Positions 30,162-37,911 of a DNA stretch of 64,000 nt are shown in pieces. The stretch comes from Pararhodobacter aggregans (GTDB lineage Bacteria > Pseudomonadota > Alphaproteobacteria > Rhodobacterales > Rhodobacteraceae), in the NCBI RefSeq assembly GCF_003075525.1, contig NZ_QDDR01000015.1:1-64000 (forward strand), written 5' to 3'. The position numbers and the translations under genes are program-made. Under the pieces are notes generated by a model that did no database searches, was not told the origin of the DNA, and was given only the letters and a program-made list of their open reading frames with translations. Position 1 is the stretch's first letter. Every line of letters begins with the position of its first letter.

Positions 30162-30953
30162 ATGGTCCGCCAGTCCCTTTTTGCCGCCCTGATCGCCGCA
30201 ACCGCCCTGGGCGGCGGGATCCTTGCCGGGCCCGTCCTGGCCCAGAGCTCGTCGCCCGCGACCGCCTCGGCCATGGGCGAGGCCGAGCGCGAGGCCTTCC
30301 GCGGCGAGGTGCGGGCCTATCTGATGGAGCACCCCGAAGTCATCTTCGAGGCGGTGGCCGAATACGAGCGCCAGCAGCAGGCGGCGCAGGCCGACATGGA
30401 TCTGGCGCTGGTGCAGATCAACGCCGAGGACATCTTCCGCGACGGCCATTCCTGGGTCGCGGGCAATCCCGAGGGCGACATCACCCTGGTCGAGTTCATG
30501 GATTACCGCTGCGGCTATTGCCGCCGGGCGCAGCCCGCGGTCATGGATCTGATCGGCAGCGACGGCAATATCCGGCTGGTGGTGAAGGAATTCCCGATCC
30601 TCGGCCCGCAATCCGAGGTGATGAGCCGTTTCGCCGTCGCCGTGCAGCAGGTCGGCGGCGACGAGCCCTATGGCCGAGTGCATGACGCGCTGATGGCCTG
30701 GGAGGGCGACATCACCCCCGAGGATCTGCGCGGCATCGCCGGCGATCTGGGCCTCGACGCCGATCAGGTCATGGCCGAGATGAGCGGCGATGCCGTCACC
30801 GCGGTCCTGCGCGCCAATCACGAGCTGGCGCAGCGGCTGCAGATCTCGGGCACGCCGACCTTCGTCATGGGCGAGGGCGACGACGGGGAATTGCTGCGCG
30901 GCTACATGCCGCTCGAGCAGATGCAGGCGGTCGTGACCCGTCTGCGCAGCTGA
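30162..30953 (+). CDS. DsbA-family thiol:disulfide oxidoreductase
   Basis: A 263-residue exported protein. The signal peptide MVRQSLFAALIAATALGGGILAGPVLA is followed by a helical region (MGEAEREAFRGEVRAYLMEHPEVIFEAVAEYERQQQ), then a thioredoxin/DsbA domain. The active site is FMDYRCGYCRRAQP (CGYC, about residues 123-126) and the cis-Pro loop is SGTPTFVMG. It resembles the Com1/ScsC-like group of DsbA proteins. ATG 30162 has AGGAG upstream. It is divergent from amiC, and a strong hairpin follows its stop. Confidence 0.92.
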   Translation: MVRQSLFAALIAATALGGGILAGPVLAQSSSPATASAMGEAEREAFRGEVRAYLMEHPEVIFEAVAEYERQQQAAQADMDLALVQINAEDIFRDGHSWVAGNPEGDITLVEFMDYRCGYCRRAQPAVMDLIGSDGNIRLVVKEFPILGPQSEVMSRFAVAVQQVGGDEPYGRVHDALMAWEGDITPEDLRGIAGDLGLDADQVMAEMSGDAVTAVLRANHELAQRLQISGTPTFVMGEGDDGELLRGYMPLEQMQAVVTRLRS

Positions 30954-30970
30954 AGCCGACCCCGGCGGGC

Positions 30971-30998
30971 GGGCGCTGCCGTCAGGGCAGCGCCCTTT
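30971..30998 (+). terminator. Rho-independent-type terminator after the DsbA-like gene
   Basis: Arms GGGCGCTGCC (30971-30980) and GGCAGCGCCC (30986-30995) pair perfectly around a five-base loop and are followed by TTT. It starts 18 bases after the stop codon. Confidence 0.75.
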
Positions 30999-31174
30999 CG
31001 ATCCTTCGCGGGTGCACAAACCTGTTGCGCATCCCGCTTCGTCTTCGCACAGTGGCACCCAGCCCCGTCCAGGACCTGTCTTCGGCGCGGGAGCCGTGTT
31101 TCGGTGGTTCCCGTCACCTGATGTTTGTCTGAACTCGTCCGGCCGCCGGCCGGCGCCCCTGTCATGGCCCGACC

Positions 31175-32200
31175 TTGATCCGCAACCGCGCCGACCTTCG
31201 CCCGCTTCGTCCCCTCGCCCGCCTGCTGGCCGGGGCGGCGCTGGCGCTGACCCTTGCGGCCGGGCTGAACGATGCGGCGGCGACCACGCCGGTTCCGGGG
31301 GCCGAGGCCGAGGCTTTCGTCGCCGCCCGCGACGCCTGGCTGGCCGATGACGAGGGCACGGCCCTGCCCGCGCTCGCCACCCTCGCGGCCGAAGGCAATG
31401 CCGCGGCCCGGGTGCTGCTGGGGCAGATCGACAAGATGCCCGCCCTGCAGGGGCCCTACCTCGCCCATCTGCCGCGGGCCCAGCGCATCGCCCTGTTGCG
31501 GGCGCCGGGCGGCATGTCCGGGCGCAGCTGGCTGGCCGAGGAGGCCGGGCATCCGCTGGTCGCGGCCTGGATCGCGCTGCGCACGCCGGGCGGCGGCCCC
31601 GACCTCATCACCCGGTTCGAGGCGCTGGACGAACCCCGCGCCGCGCGCGAGGCGCTGGTCACGCTGGCCGCGCGCGAGCACCCGGACCTGACCACGGTCG
31701 ATCCGGCGGCGGTGGACGGCGATCTGCTCTATCTGCTCTGGCGGGCGGCCGATGCCCCGCACCGGGCGGCGATCGCCGATCTGGTGCCGGTGGGCAGTGC
31801 GCAATGGCAGATGATGGGCGAGGTGATGGACACGCCCGCGCTCGAACGCTGGCTGATGGCCAGCACCGCGGCCGAACCGCTGCTCAGCCTCTGCCGGGCG
31901 CTGTGCGACGACGATCAGATGGCCGCCTGTCTGGGCGCCGCCTATGGCGCGCTGGGCAGCCATGATGCGCTGCTGACCCTCGGCAGCCCGGCCGAATCGC
32001 TGATCGCGCAGGAGGAATTCCTCAACAGCCCGCGCGGCCGCGCCAGCACCATGCGACGGATCCTGCTGGCCAGCTCGATGCGGGCCCGCCGCGCCATGCT
32101 GGACCGCGTCTCGTCCGAGGTCTCGTGCCTGGGCGATGCGCTCAGGGCCGAGGCGCAGCGCTATCGCCCCGCCCTGCCCGGGGTCAGCGACGGCGGCTGA
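31175..32200 (+). CDS. Exported protein of unknown function with a Sel1-like segment
   Basis: A 341-residue protein of unknown function. The N-terminus (about residues 14-36, RLLAGAALALTLAAGLNDAAA) looks like a signal peptide. It is Ala/Leu-rich and helical; ALATLAAEGNAAARVLLGQID resembles a Sel1/TPR-like helical repeat, but no array is clear. Three cysteines cluster near residue 240 (LCRALCDDDQMAACLG). The start is read as TTG 31175 because no ATG or GTG in frame precedes the signal peptide; no convincing ribosome binding site is seen, so the start is uncertain. It converges with infC. Confidence 0.75.
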   Translation: MIRNRADLRPLRPLARLLAGAALALTLAAGLNDAAATTPVPGAEAEAFVAARDAWLADDEGTALPALATLAAEGNAAARVLLGQIDKMPALQGPYLAHLPRAQRIALLRAPGGMSGRSWLAEEAGHPLVAAWIALRTPGGGPDLITRFEALDEPRAAREALVTLAAREHPDLTTVDPAAVDGDLLYLLWRAADAPHRAAIADLVPVGSAQWQMMGEVMDTPALERWLMASTAAEPLLSLCRALCDDDQMAACLGAAYGALGSHDALLTLGSPAESLIAQEEFLNSPRGRASTMRRILLASSMRARRAMLDRVSSEVSCLGDALRAEAQRYRPALPGVSDGG

Positions 32201-32213
32201 CGCCGAAACGCGA

Positions 32214-32238
32214 ACCGCCGCCCGGAGGGGGCGGCGGT
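32214..32238. terminator. Hairpin between convergent genes
   Basis: ACCGCCGCCC (32214-32223) and GGGCGGCGGT (32229-32238) form a perfect 10-bp stem with a five-base loop. It lies between the 341-residue unknown (+) and infC (-) and probably ends transcription from one or both sides. No T-run. Confidence 0.55.
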
Positions 32239-32264
32239 CTGGTCGTCTCGGGATCGCGGGCGCC

Positions 32265-32804
32265 TCAGCGCGGGGCGATCATCATCACCATCTGGCGGCC
32301 TTCGAGCTTCGGCATGTTCTCGATCTTGCCGATCTCGGTCACGTCCGAGGCCACCCGGTTCAGCAGTTCCATGCCCAGTTCCTGGTGCGCCATCTCGCGG
32401 CCCTTGAAGCGCAGGGTGACCTTCACCTTGTCGCCTTCTTCCAGGAATTTCTGCACCGCGCGCATCTTCACGTCGTAATCATGCGTGTCGGTGCCCGGGC
32501 GGAACTTGATTTCCTTGATCTCGATGATCTTCTGCTTCTTGCGCGCCTCGGCCTCGCGCTTTTGCTGTTCGTATTTGAACTTGCCGAAATCCATGATCTT
32601 GCAGACCGGCGGGACCGCGTTTGGCGAGATCTCGACCAGGTCGAGTCCGGCCTCTTCGGCCAGGGCCATGGCCCGGGCTGGCGGGACGACGCCGATGTTT
32701 TCGCCTTCCGCCCCGATCAGGCGGACTTCCGGCGCACGGATCCGGTCATTGACGCGGGGTCCGGTGTCGCGGCTGGGCGGAGCGTTGTGAGGTCTGCGAG
32801 CTAT
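32265..32804 (-). CDS. infC: Translation initiation factor IF-3
   Basis: A 179-residue IF-3. Motifs: [17 protein letters not shown] at the start of the N-domain, [22 protein letters not shown] across the linker, and [43 protein letters not shown] in the C-domain. The protein should begin [10 protein letters not shown], which puts the start at ATA 32804, with AGAAGGA eight bases upstream. A rare start codon is the known autoregulation device of infC, since IF-3 discriminates against non-standard starts. An ATG 26 codons earlier gives an atypical extension. Transcribed alone, without rpmI/rplT next to it. Confidence 0.93.
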   Translation of the reverse strand: MARRPHNAPPSRDTGPRVNDRIRAPEVRLIGAEGENIGVVPPARAMALAEEAGLDLVEISPNAVPPVCKIMDFGKFKYEQQKREAEARKKQKIIEIKEIKFRPGTDTHDYDVKMRAVQKFLEEGDKVKVTLRFKGREMAHQELGMELLNRVASDVTEIGKIENMPKLEGRQMVMMIAPR

Positions 32805-32999
32805 GGTGGGATTCCTTCTGTGGTCATCAAGCGCCGGAAAAATAGACCCGCAGCCCCCCGGTTGCAAGGGGCGCGGTGGCAAGGTTGCGCAGGTTCAGGG
32901 GCCAGACGCGGCGGTTTGATGCCCTGCCGGGCCCGGGACCATTGCCTTTGCCGCCCAGCGATGCGACACCTTGGGCTTACGTGCTTTTGAGGACATGTC

Positions 33000-33812
33000 A
33001 TGAAAAAGATCCTGATCGTCGCCGCCATCGTGCTTGCGGCCGGTCTGGGCATCTGGGTCTCGCGCGAGCGGCCGATGCCGCAACCGGCGCCGACCCCGGC
33101 CCCCGCTCCGGCCATCCCCGAGGTCGCTCCGGTCGAGCCCGCGCCCGAAGCGGCCGAGACGCCCGCCCCGCTGGAAAACGCCGCCGAGGCCGTCCAGGAC
33201 GCGGTTCAGGACGCGGCCGAAGGCGTGGGCGATGCCGCCCAGCAGGCGGTCGACGCCGTGACCGAAGCCGCGACCAACGCGGCCGAAGGCGCGGGCGCGA
33301 TGGTCGACCAGGCTGTCGAAGCGGCGCAGAACGCCGGTGACGCGGCCTCGACCATGGCCAGCGACGCCGCCGAACAGGCGACCGAAGCGGCCGAAGGCGT
33401 CGCCGCCGAAGCCGACGCCCCCGAGGCGATGCCGGAAGCGGTGACCGCGACTGAAGCCGTCAGCGAAGAAGCCGCGGCCGCGGCCGAAACCGCGCCGGTG
33501 ACAGAAGCGCCCGCGACCGAGGCCCCCGCGGCGACGGCCCCCGCGGCGACGGCCGAGACCGCGCCCGCCGCCTCGACCGAGGCCACCGCCGGAGCGACCG
33601 CGAGCGCCGAGACCCCGGCCGCGGCGACCGACCTCTCGACCCTCTTCACCGCCGAGGGTTTCGACTATGACCGGGCGCTCGCCGCGATCGAGGCCTCGGA
33701 CATGAGCGCCCTGCGCAAGGCCACCGCCCGCACCGCGCTGCAGGGTGCGCGCGACAACCCGGCCCTGCTGCCCGCGGCGCTGGACCAGGTGCGCGGTCTC
33801 CTCAACCTCTGA
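33000..33812 (+). CDS. Ala/Glu/Pro-rich low-complexity membrane-anchored or exported protein
   Basis: A 270-residue protein. MKKILIVAAIVLAAGLGIWVS is a membrane anchor or uncleaved signal. Residues about 25-210 are low complexity: a Pro-rich stretch, then a long Ala-rich region of heptad-like repeats (variants of DAAEGVGDAAQQAVDAVTEAA), then repeated Ala-Thr-Glu-Pro units. The last 60 residues form a compact domain (LFTAEGFDYDRALAAIEASDMSALRKATARTALQGARDNPALL). The ATG has a clear leader and a strong terminator follows. A spacer-like envelope role is plausible. Function unknown. Confidence 0.8.
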   Translation: MKKILIVAAIVLAAGLGIWVSRERPMPQPAPTPAPAPAIPEVAPVEPAPEAAETPAPLENAAEAVQDAVQDAAEGVGDAAQQAVDAVTEAATNAAEGAGAMVDQAVEAAQNAGDAASTMASDAAEQATEAAEGVAAEADAPEAMPEAVTATEAVSEEAAAAAETAPVTEAPATEAPAATAPAATAETAPAASTEATAGATASAETPAAATDLSTLFTAEGFDYDRALAAIEASDMSALRKATARTALQGARDNPALLPAALDQVRGLLNL

Positions 33813-33830
33813 GGCCTCGGGCAGACAGCA

Positions 33831-33864
33831 AACGGGCGGCGAGATCCCTCGCCGCCCGTTTTTT
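33831..33864 (+). terminator. Strong rho-independent terminator
   Basis: AACGGGCGGCGAG (33831-33843) pairs with CTCGCCGCCCGTT (33848-33860) around the loop ATCC, followed by a run of six T (33859-33864). It begins 18 bases after the stop of the Ala-rich protein gene. Confidence 0.9.
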
Positions 33865-33894
33865 CTTGCCGATCTCGGCGGGTGCGCAGGCCCC

Positions 33895-33922
33895 GTAGGA
33901 TGGGCAATATTGCCCATCCTAC
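33895..33922. repeat. GTAGGATGGGCAATATTGCCCATCCTAC palindrome, copy 1
   Basis: A perfect 28-base palindrome, repeated exactly at 43165-43192. Both copies lie between the 3' ends of convergent genes, just after a terminator. It belongs to the wider GTAGGRTG-edged family of this window. Confidence 0.85.
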
Positions 33923-33932
33923 CAGGGCCGCC

Positions 33933-34754
33933 TCAGATTCCCTCGCCGACGAAGGCCTTTTCCACCACATATTCCCGCGGCTCGCTGTTCGCGCCCTCGC
34001 GCAGGCCGAAGCCCTCCAGCACCGCCTTGACGTCATGGTTGAAGGCCAGTGAACCGCAGACCATGGCCCGGTCGTGGTCACGGTCCATCGGCGCGATGCC
34101 GAGATCGGCAAAGACCTTGCCCGAGGTCAGGTTGTCGGTGATCCGCCCCTGATGATGGAAATCCTCGCGCGTCGTGGTCGGGTAATAGAACAGCTTGCCC
34201 TCGACCATCTCGCCGATCAGCGGATCTTCCCTCAGGCTCTCGATCAGTTCCCGGCCATAGGCCAGTTCATCGACCGTCCGGCAGGTGTGCATCATCACCA
34301 CCTGCTCGTATTTCTCATAGGTCTCGGGGTCGCGCATCAGCGAGGCGAAGGGCGCGATCCCGGTCCCCGTCGCCAGGAACCACACCCTTTTGCCCGGCAG
34401 GAGCGCGTCATGCACCAGCGTGCCCACGGGCTTGGGGCGCAGGATGATCTGGTCGCCGGGCGCGATATGCTGCAGCCGCGAGGTCAGCGGGCCATCCGGC
34501 ACCTTGATCGAATAGAATTCCAGCTCCTCGTCCCAGTTCGGCGAGGCGATGGAATAGGCCCTGAGCAAGGGTTTGCCGCGGTCGTCCAAGAGCCCGATCA
34601 TCACGAATTCGCCCGAGCGGAAGCGCAGGCTCTGGGGCCGGGTGCAGCGGAAGGAAAACAGCCGGTCGGTCCAGTGCCGGACGGAAGTCACCGTCTGCGC
34701 GTCGGGCAGGGTCTTGAGCGGGGGCACCGGCGTGGCGGGGGCGGCATCGGACAT
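33933..34754 (-). CDS. fpr: Ferredoxin--NADP reductase
   Basis: A 273-residue FAD enzyme moving electrons between NADPH and ferredoxin or flavodoxin. The FAD-binding motif is PLLRAYSIASPNWDEELEFYSIKV, followed by VGTLVHDALLPGKRVWFLATGTGIAPFASLM (NADP pyrophosphate loop) and MVCGSLAFNHDV. The C-terminus EYVVEKAFVGEGI matches bacterial Fpr. ATG 34754 (MSDAAPATP) is chosen; a longer frame reaches back to 34853. The upstream neighbour on the same strand is a DUF934 gene, an arrangement I associate with sulfate-assimilation operons. Confidence 0.94.
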   Translation of the reverse strand: MSDAAPATPVPPLKTLPDAQTVTSVRHWTDRLFSFRCTRPQSLRFRSGEFVMIGLLDDRGKPLLRAYSIASPNWDEELEFYSIKVPDGPLTSRLQHIAPGDQIILRPKPVGTLVHDALLPGKRVWFLATGTGIAPFASLMRDPETYEKYEQVVMMHTCRTVDELAYGRELIESLREDPLIGEMVEGKLFYYPTTTREDFHHQGRITDNLTSGKVFADLGIAPMDRDHDRAMVCGSLAFNHDVKAVLEGFGLREGANSEPREYVVEKAFVGEGI

Positions 34755-34854
34755 GAAACAGCCTTTCGATCTGACGTGACCCCGGACATAGGGCGGAATG
34801 GAGGGGAGGGGAACCCCGGCAGGCCGCCCTGCCGCTGCGTCCCGGGGACGCATC

Positions 34855-35295
34855 TCAGGCGGACCGCGCGCCCTCGGGCCGGTCGCCGCCGCGCCGGGCC
34901 GGGTTCCAGCCGGCCTCGAAGCGCCAATGCTCGGCCGGTTGCAGGCGGGCCTGATCGCGGTCGAGCTCGATCTCGTCGAAGCCTGCGCGCCGGGTCAGGG
35001 TATAGAGCCCGGCCAGCACCGCGCCATGGGCCCGGAGCCGCCCGGCATAGTGCTCGGCCCGGATCGCCCGCGCCAGATCCAGCGCCGCGACATCGGCGAA
35101 ATGGCGCAATTCGATCCGCACCAGCCCCAGCTCGGGCAAAAGCGAGCAAAGCCGCGCCCAGTCCCGCGCGCCGATCTCGGGCGTCCGCAGATCCACCCCG
35201 GCCCCGCCCGGATGATCCGACAGCGCCGCAAGCGGCACATAGCCCTGCGTCCAATCCTCGGGCACGAAGCCCCAATCCTTGACCAGCACGCTCAT
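34855..35295 (-). CDS. DUF934 family protein
   Basis: A 146-residue protein of unknown function resembling the DUF934 family, starting MSVLVKDWGFVPEDW. Core segments are GVDLRTPEIGARDWARLCSLLPELGLVRIELRHFADVAALDLARAIRAEHYAGRLRAHGAVL, including the conserved F-DGR/F-D-like stretch in weakened form. In relatives the gene usually follows cysI and cysH. Here those genes are absent and a GMC oxidoreductase lies upstream. The terminal 15 residues are polar and probably disordered. Confidence 0.82.
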   Translation of the reverse strand: MSVLVKDWGFVPEDWTQGYVPLAALSDHPGGAGVDLRTPEIGARDWARLCSLLPELGLVRIELRHFADVAALDLARAIRAEHYAGRLRAHGAVLAGLYTLTRRAGFDEIELDRDQARLQPAEHWRFEAGWNPARRGGDRPEGARSA

Positions 35296-35362
35296 CGCCT
35301 CTCTCCACCGGCCGTGACGGGGAGAGTATGCCGCCCGGCCCGGGGCGCGGCCATGACACGGA

Positions 35363-36982
35363 TCAAGTCGGGCCTTGCCCGAGGATCCGCTCGGCCCCCA
35401 GCCAGCCCAGCAGGATCGCGGGCGCGTTGGTGTTGCCGCCAATGAGCGTCGGAAAGGCCGAGGCGTCGCAGACCCGCAGCCCCTCGATCCCCCGCACCCG
35501 CAGATCCGCATCCAGCACCGAAGTCGCCGGATCCGCCCCCATCCGCACCGTGCAGGAGGGGTGAAACACCGTGCCGGACCGGTTGCGGAAATCGTCGATC
35601 AGCTGCGCGTCGGTCTGCACTGCGGGCCCCGGGCGCAATTCCTCGGCGATCAGCGCCTTCATCGGCGCCTGATCGGCGATCCTGCGCAGGAATTTCACCG
35701 CCGCCAGCATCTCGGCCACGTCCTGGTCGGTGGAAAAGACATTGGCGTGGATCTTCACCGCCGCGAAGGGATCGGGCGAGGCCAGTTCCAGATGCCCCCG
35801 GCTGGTCGGCCGGCAGTTCGACAGGCCGATGGACAGGCCCGGGAAGGGGTCGGGGCTGAGGATCGGCCGCTCGCCGTCGCGCGGCATCAGGGTGGAAAAC
35901 GCCTGGAAATACAGCTGCATATTGGGCCGGTCGAGGCCCGGATCGGTACGGAAGAACCCGCCGCCGTGGTTGATCGAGACCGAGAGCGGCCCGCCCCCGG
36001 TCAGAAGATACCGCATGCCCACCAGCGCCTTGCCCCACCAGGGCCGCAGGAGGTCGTTCATCGTCGGCACCTTCATCCGGTAGGTATAGTTGATGCCCTG
36101 ATGGTCGTTGAGATGCGCGCCAATGTTCGGCTGGTCCAGCACCACGCCGATCCCCTGCCCGGCCAGCATCGCCCCCGGCCCGATCCCGGACAGCATCAGG
36201 ATCTGCGGCGTGTTGATCGCGCCGCCCGCCAGGATCACCTCGCCCGCCTTTGCCTGATGCAGCGCGCCTTTCCAGCGGTATTCGACGCCCACGGCCCGGC
36301 GCCCCTCCAGCAGCAGCCGCGTCACCTGTGCCTTGGTGCGCAGCGCGATGCGGCCGGTCTTCATCGCCGGCCTGAGGAAGGCCCGCGCCGCCGAATTGCG
36401 CCGGCCGCCCTTGATGGTCAGCTGATAGATCCCGGCACCTTCCTGAAGGGCGCCGTTGAAATCGGCGTTGAAGGGCAGGCCCGCGGCGGCGCAGGCCTCG
36501 AGATAGGGGCGGACCAAGGGATGCGCGGGCTCGCGGCCCGAGCGGATGAACAAGGGCCCGCCCTGCCCCCGGTAATCGTCGGCCCCGTCGGCATTGTCCT
36601 CGATCGCGCGATAGGCGGCACTCGTGTTCTCGCGCCCCCAGAACGAGGTCCCGGTCGCCGCCTGCCAATCGTCGTAATCGCTGGCGTGGCCGCGGATCCA
36701 GACCATGGCGTTGATCGAGGACGAGCCACCCACCAGTTTCCCCCGCGGCCAGTAATCGCGCTGGCCGTTGAGGCCCGGGTCGGGTTCGGTCCGGTAGGCC
36801 CAGTTGACGGAGGGGTCGTAGAAGAGCTTGCCATAGCCCAGCGGCATCTCGACATAGAAGCGCCGCTCGCTGCCGCCCGCTTCCAGCACCAGCGCCCGCT
36901 TGCCCGCCGCCGCCAGCCGGGACGCCAGGACCGAGCCGGAACTGCCCGCGCCGACGATCAGATAGTCGAAATCCCCGTCCAT
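35363..36982 (-). CDS. GMC-family FAD oxidoreductase (choline dehydrogenase-like)
   Basis: A 539-residue flavoprotein. The dinucleotide fold DYLIVGAGSSGSVLASRLA is at the N-terminus, GKLVGGSSSINAMVWIRG is GMC signature 1, and GEVILAGGAINTPQILMLSGIGP is signature 2. The catalytic His segment is TVFHPSCTVRMG, with NTNAPAIL at the end. It is most like choline/alcohol dehydrogenases; the substrate cannot be read from sequence. It is divergent from an Lrp-type regulator 116 bases away and near an MttB-family gene, so a quaternary-amine substrate is possible. Confidence 0.9.
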   Translation of the reverse strand: MDGDFDYLIVGAGSSGSVLASRLAAAGKRALVLEAGGSERRFYVEMPLGYGKLFYDPSVNWAYRTEPDPGLNGQRDYWPRGKLVGGSSSINAMVWIRGHASDYDDWQAATGTSFWGRENTSAAYRAIEDNADGADDYRGQGGPLFIRSGREPAHPLVRPYLEACAAAGLPFNADFNGALQEGAGIYQLTIKGGRRNSAARAFLRPAMKTGRIALRTKAQVTRLLLEGRRAVGVEYRWKGALHQAKAGEVILAGGAINTPQILMLSGIGPGAMLAGQGIGVVLDQPNIGAHLNDHQGINYTYRMKVPTMNDLLRPWWGKALVGMRYLLTGGGPLSVSINHGGGFFRTDPGLDRPNMQLYFQAFSTLMPRDGERPILSPDPFPGLSIGLSNCRPTSRGHLELASPDPFAAVKIHANVFSTDQDVAEMLAAVKFLRRIADQAPMKALIAEELRPGPAVQTDAQLIDDFRNRSGTVFHPSCTVRMGADPATSVLDADLRVRGIEGLRVCDASAFPTLIGGNTNAPAILLGWLGAERILGQGPT

Positions 36983-37098
36983 GCCCGCCCCCTTCGTTGG
37001 GCCTCACTCAATCGCTCCCGGCGCCGCTTCGCAAGGGGGCGCCTGCTGGACGGGCGCAGGGTGCGAGGATAGGCTCGCCCCGTTGCCGGAGGCTTTGC

Positions 37099-37563
37099 AT
37101 GACCAGACCCGACCTCGACCCGCTCGACCGCAAGATCCTGAAGGAGTTGCAGGAGGATGCGGGCCAATCCCTCGACGACATCGCCCGCAAGGTCGGCTCG
37201 TCCAAGACCCCGGTCTGGAACCGGATCCGCAAGATGAAGGATCAGGGCGTGATCGGGCGGCAGACGGTGCTTCTGGACCCCGAGGCCCTGGGGCTGGAGG
37301 CCTGTTTCTTCGTGCTGGTCAGGACGGCCGAGCATGACCCGGGCTGGCAGGAGCGGTTCCTGGCCTCGGTCCGCTCGCGACCCGAATGCCTGGAGGCGCA
37401 TCGGCTGGCGGGGGATATCGACTATATCCTCAAGGTGCGGGTGGCGAACGCGCGGGCCTATGACGCGTTCTATCAGGCGCTGATAAGGGACGTGAAGATC
37501 CACAACGTGACGGCGCTGTTGTCGATGGAGGAGATCAAGTCGACGACGATTCTGGCGGTGTGA
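37099..37563 (+). CDS. Lrp/AsnC family transcriptional regulator
   Basis: A 154-residue regulator. The HTH lies in LDRKILKELQEDAGQSLDDIARKVGSSKTPVWNRIRKMKDQGVI, and the RAM effector-binding domain in the C-terminal half (LEACFFVLVRTAEHD ... GDIDYILKVRVANARAYDAFYQ). ATG 37099 is preceded by GGAGG. It is divergent from the GMC oxidoreductase gene and likely controls it; amino-acid or betaine-type effectors are typical, but the ligand is unknown. Confidence 0.93.
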   Translation: MTRPDLDPLDRKILKELQEDAGQSLDDIARKVGSSKTPVWNRIRKMKDQGVIGRQTVLLDPEALGLEACFFVLVRTAEHDPGWQERFLASVRSRPECLEAHRLAGDIDYILKVRVANARAYDAFYQALIRDVKIHNVTALLSMEEIKSTTILAV

Positions 37564-37911
37564 GGGGGGTGTCCCACGCGTGGGACATTGTTCGGGCCGT
37601 TTGGAGGCAAGGAGTTGGCTGGCCGCGTTAAGGTGTCGGTAAGGGTGTCCCCTGCGACGGGAGCGCGGTGGTGGGTTGGAAACCCACCCTACAGGGTGAG
37701 AGGTCGGGGCAAACAGACAAGGCCAAACGGACCGGCGGCGTAGGGTGGGGTTTCACCCCACCTCGCGGCCCGCGGAATCGCCAGGCTGTAGGGTGCGTGC
37801 TTGCACGCACCGTTCTGGATCGACCCATCCACAAACGGCAAAGGTGCGTGCAAGCACGCACCCTACGCGGTGTTCGGGGTGGGGTGAAACCCCACCCTAC
37901 GGGCGCTCAGG
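37564..37911. repeat. Cluster of five GTAGGGTG-edged palindromes in a 348-base gap
   Basis: No gene is seen between the Lrp and MttB genes, which converge here. Five related palindromes occur: 37670-37692, 37740-37762, 37788-37811, 37843-37866 and 37878-37900. The second and fifth are exact reverse complements (GTAGGGTGGGGTTTCACCCCACC), and so are the outer edges of the third and fourth (GTAGGGTGCGTGCTTGCACGCACC). The last four thus form two nested inverted repeats able to fold into a large hairpin. Confidence 0.85.

Noticed and set aside
37740-37900. CRISPR array from regularly repeated GTAGGGTG units
   Set aside because: Units are palindromes of different sequence and alternate in orientation, spacers are unequal, and no cas gene is nearby.
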